Assembly (NCBI GenBank): GCA_963575745.1
Contig: CAUYUJ010020549.1
Location: forward strand, 237,501-277,500
Direction of reading: 5' to 3'
Source: Prorocentrum cordatum
Taxonomy: Eukaryota > Sar > Dinophyceae > Prorocentrales > Prorocentraceae
Length of the DNA stretch: 40,000 bases
Shown: piece after piece, positions 39,673 to 40,000 of the stretch
Layout of the letters: each line of letters begins with the position of its first letter
Numbering within the stretch: position 1 is the first letter of the stretch
Position numbers and translations under genes: made by a program
The notes under the pieces: generated by a model
Databases searched by the model: none
Told to the model about the DNA's origin: nothing
Seen by the model: the letters and a program-made list of their open reading frames with translations, nothing else

Positions 39673-40000
39673 GCTTCTGACATCAGGAACACCGAATGCG
39701 GAACGAAACCCCCTTTTTGGCACCAGACGAGCCTGCTTGCACGCAGAGGGCTCGAGGAACAACCGTGGAGGGACCCAAGGAATCGCGGGCCCGTTCCGAA
39801 CCCGAGCTGCTCCTTACTTCAGCGTCTGTGGAGGGGCCCCAGGACACACAAATAAATACAAACTTGTTTTTTTTGTTGATCCGCGGGTCGAGAGCGCACC
39901 TCTTCCGGTCGAAGCTCAGCGGGCCGCGCACAGCTTTAATTAACAGAAGGGGGGAAGGCAGAGGGAGGGGCCTCACGTCAAGGCCACCAATAAATACACA
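39673..40000. other. Right edge, no feature recognised
   Basis: Ordinary sequence with a T8 run near 39868. No gene or element recognised. Confidence 0.4.

Overview
The window reads as nuclear DNA of a eukaryote with a large, GC-rich, repeat-dominated genome, most likely a dinoflagellate. Three things point there. (1) At 27380-27393 there is an exact 14-nt match to the 3' end of the conserved dinoflagellate trans-splicing leader. (2) The best coding unit (4568-5884) is a GC3-rich C-terminal tail of a LINE-type reverse transcriptase with a C-x2-C-x8-H-x4-C finger, of a kind familiar from dinoflagellate retroelements. (3) Coding traces are sparse, broken and surrounded by repeats. No bacterial operon, rRNA, tRNA or CRISPR is visible. 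The species cannot be named from sequence alone.

Layout. 1-4.5 kb: dispersed fold-back elements and short tandem repeats, no convincing gene. 4.57-6.0 kb: retroelement tail and its 3' flank. 6.0-7.3 kb: low-complexity-free DNA with one possible minus-strand ORF. 7.5-9.0 kb: a dispersed repeat split by a TA-flanked MITE, then an ~83-bp satellite. 9.42-10.89 kb: an AAGCT pentamer array with higher-order structure. 11.3-12.5 kb: fold-back element and a strict 90-bp array. 13-16.4 kb: second MITE copy, two GGA-tract cassettes, more fold-backs. 17.24-18.44 kb: a ~1.2-kb nested fold-back element. 18.9-24.1 kb: two copies of a long dispersed repeat, one swollen by ~560 bp of AC/ACGC; between them a frameshifted minus-strand gene relic (20832-21412) that stops where a ~155-bp satellite (to 22975) begins. 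24.9-28.9 kb: an RRM fragment, an AT-rich palindrome, spliced-leader relic and two possible coding fragments. 29.3-33.2 kb: ~85-bp satellite, two large palindromes, and a ~1.08-kb tandem duplication built from CCAAGAGG-type short repeats. 33.6-40 kb: ~24-bp degenerate repeats, trinucleotide arrays (CAA/CAG, GAT, AGT, GGA) and further fold-back copies.

Most long open frames here are open only because the repeat unit is a multiple of three bases (90-bp array, GGA/AGT/AC arrays), so ORF length is a poor guide. The outstanding feature is the abundance of non-autonomous fold-back/MITE-like elements (at least six families, several with two or three copies) and evidence that several have inserted into, or expanded within, one another. 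No transposase was recognised.
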